From Chromera velia (Eukaryota > Sar > Chromeraceae): a stretch of 29,093 bases of DNA. The stretch spans positions 1 to 29,093 of the forward strand of contig JAHBMJ010001565.1 of NCBI GenBank assembly GCA_018398765.1. Reading direction: 5' to 3'. A model generated the notes under the pieces. That model saw only the letters and a list, made by a program, of their open reading frames with translations, did no database searches and had not been told where the DNA came from. Position numbers and translations under genes: made by a program. This document shows, in pieces, positions 9,546 through 19,020 of this stretch (its first letter is position 1; every line of letters starts with the position of its first letter).

Positions 9546-10422
9546 CATATATATACGCGTGCGTGTATAATCGTGTGCATGCCCGCGATCGAGCGCGGGC
9601 CGCATGAATTAACGCGGGCGATGCGTTTTGCACATACCCTGGACATTAATTTGTGGCAATTCTATACGTGCCTAAACGTGCGAGACCAATCTAAAACCAT
9701 CTCCCCCTTTCACTGACCATCCTGCCTGAGCATGAGGTGGGGGCGTCTCCCTAGCCAAGTAAGAGCAAACAACACATGCTGTTGCTACCTATCCGTTTAC
9801 TCGTTGCTTTGCTTTCTGACAGCTTTTCTACTCATCTCTCACACACACTTTCTCACTACCAGAGTGTTACATCGATTGACAGAAGTCCAGACACCGTAGT
9901 CAGACACAGTCAGTCAGTCAGTCAGTCAGTCCGTATGGAGCGTGAAAGAAAACGAGTATGCAGATGAACAATGCATGAATGAGTGTGTATATTCTCTGCA
10001 TCCACGCATGCAGAGGGCGCCAGGCGGCGGCGGCGGCATCCCCCCCCCCTCCATGGCGCACGCTCGTCGGTCGGGGCCGGCCCAGGTCCTGCATGAAGGC
10101 CTGCAGAAAAGAAAAAGAAAGTCAAAGCATACAAATGGCCACAAATTAATGTCCAGGGTATGCGCATGCACGCGCACTCGATCGGACCGGACCGCCGGAC
10201 GATTTTTTCGAGCCATGCAGTTCTTTTCAAGTGTCAGATGGTCAACATCATGCATGTCAACTTTCGTCAAGATTCCGAAGAAGTTCCGAGCTCCTCTTCA
10301 TGCAGACCCCTTGTTGAGACTAGATGTTTTACGGCTCCTTTCATCGAGCGTCCTCGAAACTTACGATCGGTAGACGGGTTGACTTCTGGAGACGGCACTT
10401 CACGCGGACACGGCACTTGAGA
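9546..10422. other. Upstream region of ureF
   Basis: No second gene seen. Contains alternating CG/TA-rich sequence (9550-9640), a CAGT microsatellite and a C9 run near 10041. It presumably holds the ureF promoter and 5' UTR, but no TATA box or initiator can be claimed. The ureF frame stays open upstream to an ATG at 10324 in weak context. Confidence 0.5.
9907..9930. repeat. (CAGT)n microsatellite
   Basis: About six CAGT units upstream of ureF. Confidence 0.9.
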
Positions 10423-11930
10423 ATGGAGCCATCGGGAGAGACAAGGGGGGCAGCAGAGAAACACGGTGTAGACATGTGTGGGGAGGCAGGAGAGCTTCTC
10501 ACGATTCTCCAGCTTTCTGATTCAACTTTTCCAATAAGTGGTTTCGCGCATAGCAATGGTAAGTCAAACGTGCCTGCTTAGGAGCATGCCTGCATGTTAG
10601 ATGGGTCTCTGTAGGAGTCAGAAAAAGCAATCAATACAGGACATGCCCGCGCACCTGCATGAATGCGTGTGCAGGGTACGAGGCATACTTGAAGAACGGC
10701 CTGTTGAGGGACGTGGAGGCCTTCGCAGGTTTCTGTGAGGAGATCCTCTCCAACGCCGCCACACTGCAGATGCCCTTCGTCTCTGCAAGTCACACAGTTT
10801 GCAGTTCTCAGGTGAATGATGACGCCACCTTTGATGAAGACGAAAAAACTCATCAAGAATCTGAACTCCTCAAACGGATCGCGGCACTGGACCGCCGTCT
10901 CTCCGCTTCTCTCCATAATCAAGTGGCTGCACGAGCGTCGGTGCGACAGGGGAAAGGACTGGTCTCCATCGTCTCCGATATGTTTCCTCCAGAGCTCCAG
11001 CAGGAGAAGCTCTCTGCGTGTCCTGAGACGTGCCTTTCAGCCTCCTTTGGAAGTCAAATAGGGGCACCGCCCTCTTCCTCTTCCTATTATTCATCATCCT
11101 CTTCTTCTTGCTCTTCTTCTTCCCCACCAGTTGTTGCTCCTTCTTTTTCTGAAGCCTCCAAGACCTGCGTTCAGAGTGAGAGACGGCGGGGGAGAGTCCT
11201 TGGACGGATGCGCAAGTGGTGTGAGGGGAACGTTGCGGGAATGCGGGGGCACTTCGCGTGTGTGTTCGGGACCGTGTGTGCCCTTCTGAACGTCTCTCTG
11301 GAGACCTCCCAGAAGGTCAGCTGAAAAAACGCTGCTGCAGCTACGGGCAGCCCAGCCTGCCTTCCATGATGAAGCTGCTCTATTGACCTCTTTACTTAGT
11401 ACCACTTAAATTCGGTGGCGTTCTGTTTGGAGGAAAGGAAGAAGAGAAAGGTCATTCATTTTTCGTAAGAAGGCCATTGAGGCAGACTGGCCCTCATTCG
11501 TCAGAATGAAGTTGTTCATGATTTTTTCTGGGTCGAAGAATTCACGGTCTCCCTGATTTTCTAACATAGATGTTTTGTGGTCTCAAATCAGGTCCCACCA
11601 CATTCGGAGTGAATTTCCTCACCGTCTGATGCATGCGTTCCTTTCGGTCTCTGTTGTGATGTGCAGACGTTTTTCTTGCTGCGCTTCCCTTCTATGCAGG
11701 CATTTCTGTTCGCCCTCTTGCGAACGACCCTGACGGCTGCTGTCCGAGAAGGGTCTTTGATCTCTGCCACCCAAGCCCAGGTGCTTCTCTACTCCTCGCA
11801 CAGACGCATTCAAGAACTCGTCAGGAGATACGGACAGCTTGGTTGTGAAGAGGCCCATATCCGTTTTCCTCTTCCTGAGATCTCGCACAGCACCCATGAA
11901 CTGTTCTTTTCCAAGCTTTTTACTTCGTAA
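10423..11930 (+). CDS. ureF: Urease accessory protein UreF (3 exons)
   Basis: UreF joins UreG and UreD/UreH in the cytosolic complex that delivers nickel to apo-urease, gating the UreG GTPase. Exons: 10423-10558, 10675-11315, 11700-11930, spliced phases 1 and 0, giving 335 residues. Residues 25-46 carry the N-terminal hallmark LLTILQLSDSTFPISGFAHS, and exon 2 continues directly with GYEAYLKNGLLRDVEAF, as family members do (GxEAxxxxGxVxD). Exon 2 also has LDRRLSASLHNQVAARASVRQG and GHFACVFGTVCALLNVSLETSQK. Exon 3 has AFLFALLRTTLTAAVREG and ends H-ELFFSKLFTS, the usual UreF tail. ATG 10423 has A at -3 and G at +4; the in-frame ATG 10324 is weak. An acidic insert (residues ~86-108) and a Ser-rich insert (~179-197) lengthen it beyond typical UreF. 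No stop interrupts the spliced frame. Expression is not shown by sequence alone. Confidence 0.9.
10559..10674 (+). other. ureF intron 1
   Basis: 116 bp, donor G|GTAAGT, acceptor TGTGCAG|GG, phase 1. Splicing rebuilds the SNG-YEA junction expected from the family. Confidence 0.9.
11316..11699 (+). other. ureF intron 2
   Basis: 384 bp, donor AAG|GTCAGC, acceptor TATGCAG|GC, phase 0. It joins ETSQK to AFLFALL as in the family. A second in-frame acceptor (GATGTGCAG|AC, exon from 11667) would add 11 residues. Confidence 0.82.
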
Positions 11931-11968
11931 AACGAGAAAAGCTAGGAGAAAAGTTGTACTAGAAGTTG

Positions 11969-12014
11969 TATAGCCTGGCAGATTGAACAATTATAGCCTG
12001 GCAGATTGAACAAT
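11969..12014 (+). repeat. 23 bp perfect tandem duplication
   Basis: TATAGCCTGGCAGATTGAAC plus AAT occurs twice in direct succession (11969-11991, 11992-12014) in the ureF 3' region. Confidence 0.92.
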
Positions 12015-12088
12015 TAATGAGGATGCCGCGTGTGTATCGAATACAAATTTCCTGCACACACTTGATTCACTGGGCGTAGGACATGAAA

Positions 12089-12094
12089 AATAAA
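12089..12094 (+). terminator. Possible ureF poly(A) signal
   Basis: AATAAA 159 bp after the ureF stop. Poly(A) signals of this organism are unknown, so this is weak. Confidence 0.3.
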
Positions 12095-12319
12095 GAGAAT
12101 TAAGGGATTAAATATTTAATAGTTTTAGTCTTTAACATTTTTTTTTTCTAATTTTTTTTTTTACATTATAAGTTGAACGAGACAATGCAGAGCGAGAACG
12201 AAGAGCGGTAAAGATAGAGAACTCCTGGACCAAAGTTCTGGTCTTAGATAAGCTTGATAGGTCTGCAAATGCTATGTTCTGGCCTACTCCTAGCTTGATT
12301 GGCTAGACAGCAAGTCAGC

Positions 12320-12321
<2 letters not shown>

Positions 12322-12354
<33 letters not shown>
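12322..12354. repeat. (TA)n microsatellite
   Basis: Uninterrupted TA run of about 33 nt. Confidence 0.95.
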
Positions 12355-12357
<3 letters not shown>

Positions 12358-12443
12358 GACTTAGATAACTTATCCTTAGACCACTCTTCGGTCTTTAGTT
12401 AGTGTCCAGAGAAGAGTTAACGGTCGTAGAGGTTCACGGTCTG

Positions 12444-12472
12444 AAGTAGTTTCGGAGTTTCCACAGGAAACT
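12444..12472 (+). repeat. Left half of palindrome split by Copia-B
   Basis: AAGTAGTTTC ... GGAAACT here rejoins ACTTGC at 18708 if Copia-B and one AAACT copy are removed, giving a hairpin like those at 18731 and 18776. Confidence 0.8.
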
Positions 12473-12790
12473 TGTTGTGAACCAACTTAAAGCCTGAGTC
12501 GCTGCGTCAAGCATATAATGGCATGAGTAAGAAAGACAGTTCCTGACGGCCCCAACCGGCAGGGCGCGCACACTTCATGACGGCCCCAACCGGCTCCAGC
12601 AACTGAAATGCATGCAGGCAAGAGTGCATGCAATTAAATCGGAGATCGATCAGAAGTAACGGTTTGATCTTAGCTGAGAAGTGGACTTGAACAAAGGACC
12701 ATGCATAAACATAATTACAATCTGTGAACTCCAAGATAACCTGTATCTCCACATAGACTTTCGCTGGTCTGTAGAGATTAGGGTTTTTCA
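12473..12790 (+). repeat. Copia-B 5' LTR
   Basis: Canonical TG...CA boundaries, pairs with 18385-18702 over its full length. It contains two GACGGCCCCAACCGG words about 38 bp apart and a GCATGCA motif. Confidence 0.95.
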
Positions 12791-12800
12791 TGGTAGCAGG
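12791..12800 (+). promoter_or_regulatory. Copia-B primer-binding site
   Basis: TGGTAGCAGG follows the LTR with no gap. Nine bases are complementary to the CUGCUACCA end known for eukaryotic initiator methionine tRNA, the usual primer for copia elements. Confidence 0.8.
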
Positions 12801-12845
12801 CTGATTACCGGTCTGATTCTTTACTTTCTATTCGTTCTTCTCAAC

Positions 12846-14095
12846 ATGGGTAAGAGAGGCAAGAATAGAAATCGAGGTGAAGACGGGCGTTTCATCTCCA
12901 CTCCTGCAGAAGATGAAACCCTCGCTAATTCTTCTTCTCTGTCTGAAGCTGTTGCTGTAATCGCCAAGTCCACTGAAGTTTTTCTTGCTCTCACAGTGGC
13001 ACAGCAGCAATCCAGTGACACGGCCGTTTCTTCGACTCTTTCTGCTACGCCTGTGTTGCCTGCTCCCTCCGCCTCCCATAAATTTGCAAAATGGGAGTGT
13101 AAGCTGAAGTACGAGGATCGTTCGTACGCCGGCCGACTGAAGATTGTGTCCTCTTTTGAGGACCATCTCAAGCAGCAGCCCTCCGCTGCCCCGAAAGTGG
13201 TCGCCTCCGCTTTCAAGTCCAGTCTGGAATCCTTCCCCGACCTCCACAACCTCGTTGCTAAGCTTCCCGCCCCCTACAGAGACAGCTACGAGTACTTGAA
13301 GACCAAGATCCTGAAAGCTTCGGGAGAGAAGGAAGAGAAGCGCCTCCTTGACCCTTTCCATTCCCTTGCCACCCTTTCCTCATCGCAGCACGCAAAGCAG
13401 AGCCGTTTGGAAATGCCGTCACGGTGGAGACGGCTTGTCAGCGAACGGCAACGCTATCTCTGAGAGAAGAGCGCGTCTGTGTCTACAAAGGCACAAGCGA
13501 CCCTGACGATGATGCAAACTGGAAGGTAGTGCGCCAGCAAGTCCCTCTCCTCAATCCCCTAGGGAGGCAGGATGGGCAGCTCGCCTCCCTCCTTCTCATC
13601 AATGGCATCTCCAATCACGAAGTGCGTGCCCAAGTCAGGAACGCACTCCCCCCTCACATGCCCTTCTATGGCGACGATGGAGCCCTGGAGAAGTTCCAAA
13701 CTTTTGCCAAGCCATCTTGCTTCCTCCCAGTGACCCCCATCCGATCTCTCTATCCGCAGTCGCAACCAGGTGTCAGTGTCGCAGGAAAGCCTCCTTCCCA
13801 CCCTGCGAACCCCCAGAGTGGACGTGCAGTACCCCCTCAGCCCAACTGTACCTACCCAGGTCACAAGGCTGAGCACTGCTTAAAGCCGCACTTCTGCCCG
13901 TCCTGCTTTCATTAGGGCCACAAGCCTGGCGACTGCAAATTAGCAAAGGACATCGACACCCTCCTCCGTGCGTACAGATACCCTCCCCGCAACTCCCAGG
14001 GTCGCTCGGGTAGACGTTCTTCCAGACAGAAGGGGACGGCCTTGACAGGGGCTACCGATTTCGACATGGAGGAGTCTGACGACGCGTCTGCATGA
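12846..14095 (+). pseudogene. Copia-B gag (frameshift plus stop)
   Basis: Starts at ATG 12846, basic N-terminus MGKRGKNRNRGEDG, then a helical capsid region in frame 3. The frame moves to frame 2 in the stretch 13370-13430 and continues through LLLINGISNHEVRAQVRNALP to a Pro-rich linker. Nucleocapsid-type zinc motifs follow: an irregular CTYPGHKAEHC and a C-X2-C-X4-H-X4-C knuckle (from 13895) that carries a TAG at 13913 inside it. The frame then runs basic, with SGRRSS, to TGA 14093-14095. The Cys and His ligands are all kept around the stop, suggesting recent loss. Confidence 0.85.
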
Positions 14096-14783
14096 TTCCA
14101 ACCCTGCAGCTGCTGCTGCAGGTCGCATGAAGTCAGCATCTTCTTCTCATTCTCCTCGTCCCTCTTTTTCTTTTGACGGTCTTAGTTGTATGCTTGATGT
14201 GGGTACCAGTAGTACCACATGCACGCGAGGCTGGCTGGTCAAGAAGAAAAAGCTAGAGAAAAAGGAAGTGAGTTTGAAATGGATAGAAGAACCATTGCCC
14301 AACCCTGTGTCCGTTCGCAGTGCATGCGCGAAGAAAGTATGGATGCATAAACGTGCTTCGATTCCTTGTTTCTTTGACGGCAAGCCTGCCCTGCTGAAAC
14401 TATCTATCATGGAAACCGAAGCAGTGACTCTTCCCCTAGTGGGCAATGAACGCTTGATTGAAATGGGTGCCACGTTTGACTATCAGACAGGCCACCTGCA
14501 TCTCCTCTCCACCGTTCTCAAATTTCTCCGTACAGATAATGATTTATTTTTTCTGCCTCTGGAGATTAACAGGACTGGCCCACCCCAGTCTAAATGTGCA
14601 CCGTCCTCCCAACCAGTATCTTCTGAGGCTGCCCAGGTAGAGCCTGCATCCTCTATGTTTTGTTCTGATTCTGTGTCTGCTTCTTTTTCATCTTCTTCCC
14701 ACTTGCCTGCCAAACCCCGACTCGTCCTTGCCAATGGGCGTCTGCCTCTTCACCTGAAGAAGGCGAGGCGAAATCGACGATAG
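14096..14783 (+). pseudogene. Copia-B protease
   Basis: Frame 3, entered by a +1 change at about 14090. LDVGTSSTTCTRGWL (Asp codon 14196) stands in the position of the retropepsin D-T/S-G-T/S motif, with Val replacing Thr/Ser. About 90 residues on, LPLVGNERLIEMGATFDYQ matches the typical retroviral-like protease C-terminal strand (LLL...L..LGA..D). A Ser-rich tail follows, ending at TAG 14781. It would process the Gag-Pol polyprotein. The active-site change and frame breaks suggest it is inactive. Confidence 0.72.
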
Positions 14784-15855
14784 CCAAAGCCTAGGGAAGC
14801 ATCTCCTTCATGTCAGCATTCGGAACAAGCTGAATCACCAACCTCCTCATCAGCCCCAGCCCCCCCCCCCCCCCCCCCGGTTTTGGACCCCGGTCGCTAG
14901 CCCCGGTCGTTTGTCTGTGAAGGCTACCATTGATGAGCTCATCCGCTTCCATCACGAGTGGCTTGGCCATCCCGGCAAGACGACGTGGTGCTCCCTTTGT
15001 GCAGGTCTGCATGATATCCCCTCGCAGAAAGGCAGCATTTCTCGAAACGCCGTTCGACGTGCCCTCCTGCCTTGCATCCGGGGGGGCACATGTAGGAGGA
15101 TCAAACCCCGGCACGCAGGTGATGGCAGTCGAGGGTCTCTTGAAGTGACACAGCCAGGATTGCATGTCATTTGTAACTTAATCATGGGGCTTAGCGGGGG
15201 GTACTCGTTGCATATTCAAGACCAAGAGAATGATTATTTGGGGGTTGTGGTGGTGGAAGAGAAATCCTCTGACGCCATCGATGCCGTATATGAGCGATGG
15301 ACGAACAGTCTGGAAGGAGACCTCACCCCACAGGTCATGACAGACCATGGGACTGAGTTTCAAGGGAAGTTTGGAGCCCGTCTTACCGAAAGGGAGGCTT
15401 ACAATCCCCTCACTCCCGTAGGCAGTCACCACTCCCTCGGTAAGAATGAGTGCTCCCACCGCGAGTGGCTCACGATCTTGAGGGGCATCCTCCACGACCG
15501 CGGCCTCGATAACTCCCACTGGAGAGACTTTGCGTCCCTTGCCGCCACAAAATACAACCGCCAGCCCCGTGGTCGTAGCAAAAAGAGCCCATTTAAGCGT
15601 CGATAGTCGGCGCAGCCTCCTAGTCTTCCCATTGCTGCCCTTCATGACTTGCTTCAGACAACCCGCCACCCCTCTGAGGGGTCTTCCCCTTTCCCTGTGG
15701 GTTCCTCAGTCTTTTACCACCACCTTGATTTGCCTTGTGCCAAGCTTGACCCCCTCTGGACCCCCGCTTTGGTCCTTCAACGCGTGAGTAAACATGTATT
15801 CCGCTTGTGTCTGCCTTTTGGCCGTCCCATTCTAGCTCACCGTTGCTGTATTTGA
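14784..15855 (+). pseudogene. Copia-B integrase
   Basis: The frame passes a 19-base C run (14860-14878), after which frame 1 is used. The N-terminal zinc domain reads HHEWLGH...LPCIRGGTC, so the second Cys pair is spaced X5 instead of X2. In the core the first Asp appears replaced (VICNLIMG where xxDLIxG is expected). The second Asp is in MTDHGTEF and the Glu in GKNECSHREW, with 34 residues between. TAG 15604 splits off a C-terminal module (15649-15855) with FYHHLDLPCAKLDPLW and VFRLCLPFGRPILAHR, which resembles the SH3-like GPY/F end of Ty3-type integrases. Inactive as read. Confidence 0.85.
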
Positions 15856-16428
15856 GCAAATAATAGCAGTCAGCCGGAACCTGTCTTCTCTGTGAACTGC
15901 AGCCGCAGTAGCAGCAGGAGCAGCAGCCAGTCCCCCTGCTCGAACTGCCGCAGCAGCCCCCAGCCACAGACTCCCCTCCGGTGCCCCCACTCCAGCCCCC
16001 CAAGTTTGACATCACCGACTTTCGCAAGGATGAATTGATCATCTGGAAAGACGAAAACACCAATCGGTGTTTCCAGCGGGGACCTAGGAAGCGTCCGTAC
16101 CGTCAATCTTAGTGGAGAGGGTAGAGTGGAAGTTCAAGCCTGGGGCTCAACTGGCCGAATGCCTCTTGCTAACCGCCACATGCAGCCTGTTTGGTGCCCC
16201 GTACGTGGCCGCCCTAAACTGTTGTACTCTGCACAAAAGCCTGTGGGGTGTGGGCCTCAACTGTATTACCTCATCCCCGAAGAGGTCGTCGAGAGGACAG
16301 CCCTCACCCCTGAAGGTCGTCTTCCTTCAGACGTGTGCGAGACGTATAAAAGTGTCTTGCTCGCCAGGCACGACACATGCTTCCCCTCTGATTGTCTTTC
16401 TTTTGACTTGCTGGCTTCCTAAGCTGCA
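15856..16428 (+). pseudogene. Copia-B integrase-RT linker
   Basis: A Ser/Gln/Pro-rich segment (in another frame PPKFDITDFRKDELIIW is readable), then a frame-1 stretch 16126-16422 ending TAA. No named domain. Mixed frame use suggests small indels here. Confidence 0.5.
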
Positions 16429-17559
16429 ATGGCTGTGCTGTTTTCCTCTCCTGCAGAGTCTGCTCATGAGATAGAGCACCACGACGCTCAGATAGCGACA
16501 TCCCCCCCTTTCTTTCTCTGGGACGACAAACAACAGCAGGCCTCTGTTGGCACATGCTCAGCTGCCACCACACATACCCCTCTTCCTCGCTGCGGTTTGT
16601 CCCCTGAGCAGCTCGAAGGCCGTGCAGCTTCCCGAGAGAAAGAGCTCTCCTCCTTCTCTGAAAACGATGTCTACAAAAGAGTCCCTATTGCTGAAGTACC
16701 GCCAGAGCAGGTCCGTTCCGCTATCCCCACCCATTTTGTCGATACCATGAAGCGTCAGAAAGCGGGGGAGTGGGATTTCAAGTCAAGAGTAGTCGCTGAC
16801 GGGTCTCCGTTCTTTGATCACAGAGAAAGGGTCACTACCTCCTGCGCCACCGCATCCCAGTGGGCCATGTGCTGTGCCTTAGCCATGGCGTTTGCATACA
16901 CAGATTTTGACCCCCATGAGATTGTAGTAGCGGATGTTAAGACCGCCTACCTGATGGCCGTCCAATCCGACTGCGTTTACGTCCGCCCTCCTAAGGACTA
17001 CCCAGACTACAGCAAGTACCTCTGGTATCTGAATCGTGCTCTCTATGGCATGAAGGACTCAGGCAACCTGTGGGACCGTTCCCGCAACAAAACTCTCGCA
17101 GTAGTAGGCTGGGTTCCCTCCCCAGTCAGGAGGGTCTGATAGAAATGGACAAGAAAACCAGAGGCTTCTTCCTCTCGCCTCCTGGGCATTCTTCCCACTT
17201 TTGTAGATGACTTTGCGATCCTTCCCATCGGGGGGTCAGCAGTCCAGCTTGCCCGAGAGATTGCACAGGAAGGAGGGTATGAGATGAAGATTACCCGGCC
17301 CGACAAAGGCAGCATCCGCTAGGCAGGGGTGGATTTTGAGCTAACGAAAGACTCCATTTCCATTCACCAAACTGAGTACCTCCTGTCCCTTCCCCTACCT
17401 GAAGGCATGGAGGAGTCTTCCACAACCCAAACAGAATATGAAAAGTCCGATCTGTTCCCTCTTAGCCCTTCTTCTCGAGAACTCCCAGGAGAGCCGCCTC
17501 CGCTTCTTTCCACAAAAGAAGCGAGATCCTTCCATGAACAACTGGGGTGCTTGTCTTGA
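16429..17559 (+). pseudogene. Copia-B reverse transcriptase
   Basis: RVT_2-type RT, frame 1. Visible blocks: SREKELSSFSENDVYKRVP (the KEL..L..N.TW..VP approach), DFKSRVVADGSPFFDHRE, VVADVKTAYLMA (catalytic Asp 16933), YLNRALYGMKDSGNLWDR, and TFVDDFAILP with both Asp of the YVDD box kept (17206-17211). Between 17105 and 17190 the coding sense moves to frame 3 (SQEGLIEMDKKTRGFFLSPP) and back, two compensating indels, leaving TGA/TAG at 17137-17142 in frame 1. A TAG at 17320 and TGA at 17557 follow. DFELTKDSISIHQTEYLLSL is the standard post-YVDD block. Confidence 0.88.
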
Positions 17560-18306
17560 GTTACTGTAGCATGAGATACTCACCCTGATCTCGCACAGGG
17601 GTGTAATCAACTTAGTCGCCATGCTTCTGCCCCCACAGCTGCCGACGCTGCCCTTCTGCTTTCGCTCTTTCGCTATGCCCGACGTACAGCCTCGTCTCGC
17701 GTAATCCAAATCCCGCACTCAGACGTCCCATCCTCATCCTCCCTCCTTCGCACCACATCCTGGAGTGATGCCGCCCTTGGGACTGCAGGCAACGCCCACC
17801 CTCAGACCAGGTGGCTAATTAGCCTCGGCTCTGCAGTCTTGCATTGGCACGCGTTTTCCCAGCAGCGTGTTGCCTGCTCGTCCACAAGAGCCAAGCTGTA
17901 TACAGGCTATGACTTAGTCGATTTCTTGGAGTGTTTTTTGTTAGCCCTCCGTTGCATCTGGAAACCAGGCGTCGTATCAGACGTCAAGGTTGATTCTAAC
18001 GACCTTCTGAAGCTTGTCTCCAGCAAGATGCCCCAACCGACCAAACGTGCCCTCCTGTCAGTTATTAAATCCCTCCAGCTGGAAGTGTTAGAACATTCCC
18101 CTCACACGCTCGTTCTTCATACTCTCTCCCTTCGCGACGCGTTCGAAACCGCCTCAGTCCGCCTCTCCTTTGTGCCCTCAGAGGAGAATGTGGCTGATCC
18201 GTTAACCAAGCCCATGTCCACTTCCCTTCTCCTTCCCTTCTTCACCACCCTTTCCCCTCATCCCTCGTATGATCCCGCCCCTGTTCCATATGCCATTGTG
18301 TTGTAA
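17560..18306 (+). pseudogene. Copia-B RNase H domain
   Basis: Frame 1, continuing the RT after TGA stops at 17557 and 17572. Landmarks: WSDAALGTAG (first Asp), HAFSQQRVACSSTRAKLYT (the QxxVALSSTEAEY block, catalytic Glu apparently Lys or lost), KVDSNDLL (Asp), and ENVADPLTKPM, the classic copia ADxLTK end. Stop TAA 18304. Only 55 bp then remain before the A run. Confidence 0.87.
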
Positions 18307-18359
18307 CCTTTTTGAACTGTGTTGTGTATTCAACTGTTTTTTGTTTTGAAAGAACGAAC

Positions 18360-18380
18360 AAAAAAAAAAAAAAAAAAAAA
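18360..18380 (+). promoter_or_regulatory. Copia-B A21 run at the polypurine-tract position
   Basis: An unbroken run of 21 A four bases before the 3' LTR. Either an unusual polypurine tract or a slippage-expanded one; the preceding GAAAGAACGAAC is also purine-rich. Confidence 0.55.
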
Positions 18381-18384
18381 TGTG

Positions 18385-18702
18385 TGTTGTGAACCAACTT
18401 AAAGCCTGAGTCGCTGCGTCAAGCATATAATGGCATGAGCAACAAAGACAGTTCCTGACGGCCCCAACCGGTAGGGCGTGCACACTTCATGACGGCCTTA
18501 ACCGGCTCCAGCAACTGAAATGCATGCAGGCAAGAATGCATGCAATTAAGTCGGAAATCGATCAGAAGTAACGGTTTGATCTTAGCTGAGAAGTGGACTT
18601 GAACACAGGACCATGCATAAACATAATTACAATCTGTGAACTCCAAGATAACCTGTATCTCCACATAGACCTTCGCTGGTCTATAGAGATTAGGGTTTTT
18701 CA
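18385..18702 (+). repeat. Copia-B 3' LTR
   Basis: Pair of 12473-12790, about 12 differences by hand. Followed at once by the AAACT duplication. Confidence 0.95.
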
Positions 18703-19020
18703 AAACTACTTGCAAAAGGTTGGCGTCCCAAAGTAGTTTCCAAAGGAAACTACTTGCAAAGAGGTCCCTACTCTAAAGTAGTTTCCAAAGGAAACTACTT
18801 GTGAAGAGCCCTTTGGAAACGATTTGCTACGAGGCTAAAAGAGCCTTCCAGAAGCAAGACAAGAGGTTAGGAGGCCTTAGTAGAGACACCAGATGTCTAA
18901 ACTTTTTAGATTGTCTTCTTAGAGGTTGTTATAAGTATAAGTAGAAACTACTTTCGAGAGGTGACTGGTCAGTAGGTCCTTATTAGAAACTACTTGCCAG
19001 TTGGAAACTATTTAAGAGGT
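18703..19020 (+). repeat. Hairpin repeats with GAAACTACTT words
   Basis: Two identical perfect palindromes with 11 bp arms AAGTAGTTTCC / GGAAACTACTT and an AAA loop lie at 18731-18755 and 18776-18800, 45 bp apart. A third, split by Copia-B, precedes them. Further single GAAACTACTT words follow near 18948 and 18990 with a GGAAACTATTT variant near 19006. Confidence 0.9.

Larger units (their letters stand above)
12473..18702 (+). mobile_element. Copia-B, full-length degenerate Ty1/copia LTR retrotransposon
   Basis: 6230 bp with 318 bp LTRs starting TGTTGTGAACC and ending GGGTTTTTCA, a perfect 5 bp target duplication AAACT (12468-12472 and 18703-18707) and a tRNA-iMet-type primer site. Interior order gag, protease, integrase, RT, RNase H. 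The LTRs differ at about 12 of 318 positions (10 transitions), so it is younger than Copia-A, to which it shows no evident nucleotide similarity. Coding frames change near 13400, at about 14090, across a C19 run at 14860, and twice around 17110-17190; in-frame stops are numerous. Not autonomous now. Confidence 0.95.

Noticed and set aside
10324-10422. Upstream in-frame ATG as the ureF start (33 extra residues)
   Set aside because: Weak start context and no family similarity; ATG 10423 has A at -3 and G at +4. Not fully excluded.
3560-18306. Stop-codon reassignment to explain stops inside the copia genes
   Set aside because: All three stop codons occur, frameshifts and catalytic losses accompany them, and the spliced ureF frame has none.
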